Source: Oscillospiraceae bacterium (lineage in GTDB: Bacteria > Bacillota_A > Clostridia > Oscillospirales > JAAYXM01). Taken from it: a stretch of 9,970 nucleotides of DNA. The position numbers were made by a program, and so were the translations under genes. A model generated the notes under the pieces. The model was not told the DNA's origin, searched no databases, and was given only the letters and a program-made list of their open reading frames with translations. Of this stretch, positions 8,001 through 9,970 are shown piece after piece; the first letter of the stretch is position 1, and every line of letters starts with the position of its first letter. The DNA lies in NCBI GenBank assembly GCA_017408185.1, contig JAFQVE010000197.1, positions 1 to 9,970 on the forward strand, written 5' to 3'.

Positions 8001-9970
8001 AGGTGACCCACAACTGGTTGTAGCCGATACCTACTTCATCACCGAAGCCGTCACGGTCAACACGGTTTATATAACGTGTGAACATCTCGCCGCCGTGGTT
8101 TTCCGTCATCACGTTATAAGTGGTTTTGTAAATGGGGTCAACGGTGGGGGTTATAACCTCGCCATAAGGCTTTGTAAGCCACTCAAACATAGCATTGGTC
8201 TCGGGCTGATTATCAAGTGCAACGGCAAAAAGTGTTGCCGGAAGCTGATGCATACCGAAGTTTCCGAATATCTTCGCCGTTTCAATTCCGCGGAGACCTT
8301 CACGGATGATTCCGTTTTCTGCGTTCTCACGGATGTGGTCGGCGCTTGTTTTCGGGTTGGTAACTCCCTTTAATGTCTTTGCCTTTTCGGAGAGATATCT
8401 AATAACCTCGGGCTCGCCCATCACAGGATAAAGTGCATCATAAGCACGGGCAAAAACTTCTGCAAGATAAGTTTCCCAGATGTTACCTACTGTTTTTCCC
8501 GTATAATCTCCGCCGTGGGAGTTGCCATAGGAAAGGCTAACCTTTGCGAGGTCGTATGCCGGATAAACGTCCGCAATGCGGTCGAGAAGTATCGCACCGG
8601 CAACGCCGTATTTCTTTTCTCCCGTGTAGAGATATGCTTCATATAAATCCCTGAGAGCTCTCGTGATGATGGATTTATCAACACCGCATCTGTCCCACAT
8701 CTTATGATGATAGAACGCAAGGGGTGTGTATTTCGGATTGGTCTTTACGCTTTCGGTTGAACCGGGAACGCCGTCACGTGGTGACCAGCCAAACCCGTCG
8801 TCGACCATCCATGTTGCATCACGGTCGCTGTATAAATCGTTTTTCAGATATCCGTAACCGTAGTCACTTCCCGTTCTTGCATAATCCTCTGCAAAGAGCT
8901 CGCGGTGATTCTTAAGAGCAAGCTCACGGTCGAAAACTCCTTCATCGTTGATACCGAGCTTATAGAAGTTTCCGAAGTCATTTGACGGGAATTTTCTCTT
9001 ACAGCCGGGGCAGGCTATCTTCCACGGATCATTTATGGGATCTACAACCCACGAATAATATCCATGCTCCATAAGGATATTGACTCCGCAGGCGGGACAG
9101 GTCTGATCCATAGGCTGTTTTTTGCCGTCAATCTCTATGGAAGGAGCTCCGAGAGTTGCCATACCAAAGCAACGGGGGAAGCCCTCTGTGGGAATAGCAT
9201 CATATAGCTTGTCAAGGTTTTCCACCCAGCGGTCTGCATTTGTCTTTGCAGTCTTCACAAGATCCTTTGCCCACCGGAATTTCTGCGCATTTTTAAGTGC
9301 CGCATCGCGCATTTCCTCGGTATATATGGTCGGGCCTTTTTTCTGCGAGCTTGAGGTAATCTCACTATCACAAGAGAATGACCAGCCCTCCGATTCATTG
9401 CTTGCGGTAACCCTTACGGTTCCCACACCTCTTGAAACATAATAGGCGTGTCCGTCTTCTGCTCTTACGATGTCGGGAGTAAGGCTTTCGAAGCTGAAGT
9501 TTGTTGTTTCGCCATCAAGCTTTACCTTTTCACCGTTGTTGAGTATTCCCGTAACGAGTATTCGTGAGCCGTCCTCGTCAAGAACAGAAACAACGGTATC
9601 CTCAATTCCTGCCTCGATTGCAGAAAGCTTTACGTTCTCAATTTTTATATTCTTTGTGACGGATTTTTCAATTCCGTTGAAGGTAGCATAAGCCGTGATT
9701 TCCACGGTGTCCTCCGCAAGTGCCTTGAAAACTCCGTTTTCAATCTTTGCCGCCGTTGTTCCTTCCCGAAGCTCAAAGCGAACATCTGAAACATTGCGTT
9801 CATCCGTTACCGAGCCGTCGGAGAGAATGACAGAGGCCGAAAGAGTTTTTTCTCCGCCAACAAAGTAGAGTGTGTCTTCGTAGAGATTGAAATCAACTCT
9901 ATCAAAGGTGATATCCTTGACATCAATTTTTCCTTCACCGGACATTTCTCTGCCGTCAAGTGTTCCTTCG
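5038..9970 (-). CDS. SLH-anchored heparinase II/III-like polysaccharide lyase (5'-partial)
   Basis: Extracellular lyase expected to cleave an acidic (uronic-acid) polysaccharide by beta-elimination while held on the cell wall. The window encodes 1643 residues to a TAA at 5038; the frame is still open at the right edge. The Met at 9945 (residue 1 in my numbering) has no good ribosome site and is probably internal. Order: two Ig-like (Big_2-type) domains, about 12-198; a Cys4 knuckle, C283/C286/C312/C315; an alpha-helical toroid, about 205-765, with candidate catalytic H566 (GMHQ) and Y642 (DEVGIGYNQ); the heparinase II/III beta domain, about 770-940, with HAHAD (820-824) and SHNTVVVD (862-869); a beta-rich stretch to about 1318; a He_PIG-like Ig domain, 1319-1408; a Gly/Pro linker; three SLH repeats. 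Family assignment is firm; the exact PL family and substrate (heparin-like, alginate or other) are not readable. The catalytic residues are assigned by motif resemblance to PL21/PL17 enzymes, not by alignment. Confidence 0.93.
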   Translation of the reverse strand, partial: EGTLDGREMSGEGKIDVKDITFDRVDFNLYEDTLYFVGGEKTLSASVILSDGSVTDERNVSDVRFELREGTTAAKIENGVFKALAEDTVEITAYATFNGIEKSVTKNIKIENVKLSAIEAGIEDTVVSVLDEDGSRILVTGILNNGEKVKLDGETTNFSFESLTPDIVRAEDGHAYYVSRGVGTVRVTASNESEGWSFSCDSEITSSSQKKGPTIYTEEMRDAALKNAQKFRWAKDLVKTAKTNADRWVENLDKLYDAIPTEGFPRCFGMATLGAPSIEIDGKKQPMDQTCPACGVNILMEHGYYSWVVDPINDPWKIACPGCKRKFPSNDFGNFYKLGINDEGVFDRELALKNHRELFAEDYARTGSDYGYGYLKNDLYSDRDATWMVDDGFGWSPRDGVPGSTESVKTNPKYTPLAFYHHKMWDRCGVDKSIITRALRDLYEAYLYTGEKKYGVAGAILLDRIADVYPAYDLAKVSLSYGNSHGGDYTGKTVGNIWETYLAEVFARAYDALYPVMGEPEVIRYLSEKAKTLKGVTNPKTSADHIRENAENGIIREGLRGIETAKIFGNFGMHQLPATLFAVALDNQPETNAMFEWLTKPYGEVITPTVDPIYKTTYNVMTENHGGEMFTRYINRVDRDGFGDEVGIGYNQLWVTYGLDVAELIYRTGADTELNLFENPKFLKMFNTFIKEHVGNGYSLAIGDSGNTIMKGPANIKADTLRAFALLDSENELHKPYISQLAKNYYWLVGGNLDDTYVDMFVDAAALSDRIEAIIKKEGEYEFISENLTGFGLALLRDGELIKAPGGIADRDFRYDTWMYYGRTDQPHAHADMLSLAINAYGFNFMPDLGYPKATGFDESRWQWTSATLSHNTVVVDDDSQKGVWSGTPLHFDSTDKVKIIDVDSPKSYDSTEIYRRTAITVEASDGDAYTVDFFRVKGGKSHTYSFHTQSYMGYTTDDLTLVPQVDENGNYEDTYVGQDITVQYLDPSTGLNAEVKEVEYGGDPNGLNYTAAYKTMFPRGYTWLTNVNRAENIESGNFSVNFEQTDFKKQVEDSTGLNMKYTALNDWTPTGIGIVTGYPPQTATNAPVTGLDYMLIHRTDTKTLDTLFTSVLQPYKGEEYIAEMVSVPLCIGTSPVRDNTAKAIRVSLKSGRHDYIVYSTKEGARYTVTDTFKNADGEDVTVSFEFSGFAGVYSVNDKGLNIYTYINDGTVIGDTTSLGSYNGEVIGFTETLSSENKITVAFDGEVSLDRLSGEYIYVENKGSRNGSYRILGASPNAENPEYTDLDIGDVSFITSFEDDNNRDAGYKFNIEKYQKVTVPLTDVSDEKPEITAGNTENLTTTVGNAITVDVNAKSDVSDKITFEGRVLPRGASLDAETGVVTWKPTSSQVGEAGFVIAAIDGDGREATIVFEVTVYGATTGGAGGGATGPSVPDDKTVTPDKPSEPEKPETPTELGTPSTETARFVDLGNHAWAADSINALADKGIIKGTSETTFSPAANITRADFAILLVRAFELKSENAENFSDVSDSDYFAKELAIARNCGIVNGIGYNKFAPKNSITRQDMMVIVYRALEKMGKISVGEDIILPQHPDFSEVSDYAKDAVSALVNADLVNGKNGLIDPLANTTRAEVAVLLKRILDYIR
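5041..5580 (-). repeat. Three S-layer homology (SLH) repeats, C-terminal wall anchor of the lyase
   Basis: The last 180 residues hold three SLH modules: about 1456-1507 (FVDLGNHAWAADSINAL..., ending ITRADFAILLVRAF), 1515-1566 (FSDVSDSDYFAKELAIA..., ending ITRQDMMVIVYRAL) and 1583-1632 (FSEVSDYAKDAVSALV..., ending TTRAEVAVLLKRIL). Each keeps the Asp near the start, the central Gly-Ile/Leu turn and the TRAE-type motif (ITRAD, ITRQD, TTRAE) that contacts pyruvylated secondary cell-wall polymer. A three-repeat set is the usual functional unit, so non-covalent anchoring to a Gram-positive wall is strongly indicated. The second copy has Gln in place of Ala in the motif. Confidence 0.95.
5207..5225. 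repeat. Perfect 19-base palindrome inside the SLH coding region
   Basis: GGGAGGATA, a single A, then TATCCTCCC: two exact 9-base arms around one base. It falls in the linker between the second and third SLH repeats (residues GEDIILP). Hairpin folding would need to open about two pairs for a loop. It could be chance, an RNA stem within the operon message, or a protein site. I know of no assigned role. Confidence 0.4.
5722..5991 (-). other. He_PIG/cadherin-like Ig domain of the lyase
   Basis: Residues about 1319-1408 carry LPRGASLDAETGVVTWKPTS followed by GEAGFVIAAIDGDG and a final FEVTVYG strand. The 'LP.G.sld..tG.vtW.Pt..q.G...f.i.a.D.dG' pattern is typical of putative Ig (He_PIG) domains common in large bacterial surface proteins. 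It is followed by a flexible linker (about 1409-1455) made of a Gly-rich run and a Pro/Glu/Lys/Thr-rich run, which should span the wall between the lyase and its anchor. Confidence 0.75.
5992..7113 (-). other. Uncharacterised beta-rich region between the lyase core and the He_PIG domain
   Basis: Residues about 945-1318 follow the heparinase II/III domain and match no family I can name. The stretch is predicted beta-rich, with alternating hydrophobic and charged residues and many Gly-Asn-Asp turns. Segments such as DYIVYSTKEGARYTVTD, FAGVYSVNDKGLNIYTY and SGEYIYVENKG look like the C-terminal beta-sandwich that often closes heparinase II/III enzymes. It may complete the catalytic module or include a separate carbohydrate-binding domain. 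Confidence 0.45.
7126..7638 (-). other. Heparinase II/III-like beta-sandwich domain (catalytic)
   Basis: Residues about 770-940 contain the family's most recognisable blocks. A GFGLALLRDG strand is followed by WMYYGRTDQPHAHADMLS, where the His-x-His-x-Asp supplies metal-site or active-site residues. Next come INAYGFNFMPDLGYP, SHNTVVVDD, and an ITVEASDGDAYTVDFFRVKGG segment ending in SHTYSFH. These match the layout of PF07940. The spacing of H566, Y642 and H820/H822 is broadly like the His-Tyr-His set of heparinase II and PL17 lyases, so the enzyme looks intact. Confidence 0.85.
9001..9099 (-). other. Cys4 zinc-ribbon-like knuckle in the lyase
   Basis: Two CPxC pairs, CPACG (residues 283-287) and CPGCK (312-316), lie 25 residues apart just after a short lead-in to the helical catalytic region. 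Paired CPxC(G/K) knuckles are the classic zinc-ribbon arrangement, so a bound structural zinc is the simplest reading. Between the pairs runs an aromatic-rich segment containing HGYYSWVVD and DPWKIA. I recall comparable Cys pairs near the N-terminus of some uncharacterised heparinase II/III family proteins, but cannot confirm this here. Metal binding is inferred. Confidence 0.6.
9352..9912 (-). other. Two tandem Ig-like (Big_2-type) domains of the lyase
   Basis: Residues about 12-103 and 104-198 of the lyase numbering are two beta-rich modules. The first has the Big_2 pattern: FVGGEKTLSASV, then SDGSVTDE, then a GVFKALAEDTVEITA segment like the usual 'nGvvtalaeGtatita' ending. The second is more diverged, with GVGTVRVTASN as its closing strand. 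Such domains normally act as spacers that hold a catalytic unit away from the wall. Here they sit on the N-terminal side of the catalytic region while the SLH anchor is C-terminal. More domains probably precede them outside the window. Confidence 0.65.

Noticed and set aside
9943..9945. The ATG at 9945 as the true start of the lyase
   Set aside because: The frame continues upstream, no GGAGG-like site is close, and the following residues are not a signal peptide although the protein must be exported for SLH anchoring.
5038..9970. Naming the lyase a heparinase or assigning heparin as substrate
   Set aside because: The heparinase II/III fold is shared by lyases for alginate, hyaluronan and other polyuronates. 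Nothing visible in the sequence settles which.

Overview
The window reads as part of one transcription unit from a Gram-positive bacterium, most likely an anaerobic Clostridia member (gut or rumen type). The evidence is three SLH cell-wall anchoring repeats, a lipoprotein solute-binding protein of the LplA/YtcQ kind, strong GGAGG ribosome binding sites, Gram-positive-style signal peptides and InlB-type repeats. The placement below class level is inference. The standard genetic code applies. No mobile element, tRNA, rRNA, CRISPR array or terminator was seen.

All four genes lie on the minus strand, so transcription runs from position 9970 down to 1. In that order they are: (1) 9970-5038, a very large SLH-anchored heparinase II/III-like polysaccharide lyase whose N-terminus lies beyond the window; (2) 5020-3656, a cytoplasmic protein of the neutral/alkaline ceramidase family with its metal-site residues apparently intact; (3) 3636-2062, a lipoprotein ABC-transporter solute-binding protein; (4) 2065-1, a secreted multi-domain surface protein whose C-terminus lies beyond the window. 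Gaps are 17 bases, 19 bases and a 4-base ATGA overlap, so the window is almost wholly coding and the genes are probably co-transcribed. The operon promoter must lie to the right of the window, and any terminator to the left.

A reasonable model, which is inference, is a Gram-positive acidic-glycan utilisation locus. The wall-bound lyase cuts a uronic-acid-containing polysaccharide outside the cell. The lipoprotein captures the unsaturated oligosaccharides for an ABC importer whose permeases are not in the window. The cytoplasmic ceramidase-like hydrolase acts on a released, possibly N-acylated, product. The second surface protein may bind the substrate or the host surface. The substrate cannot be read from the sequence. 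The main open questions are the real activity of the ceramidase homologue, the Cys4 knuckle in the secreted lyase, and two duplicated modules of no recognised family in the last protein.
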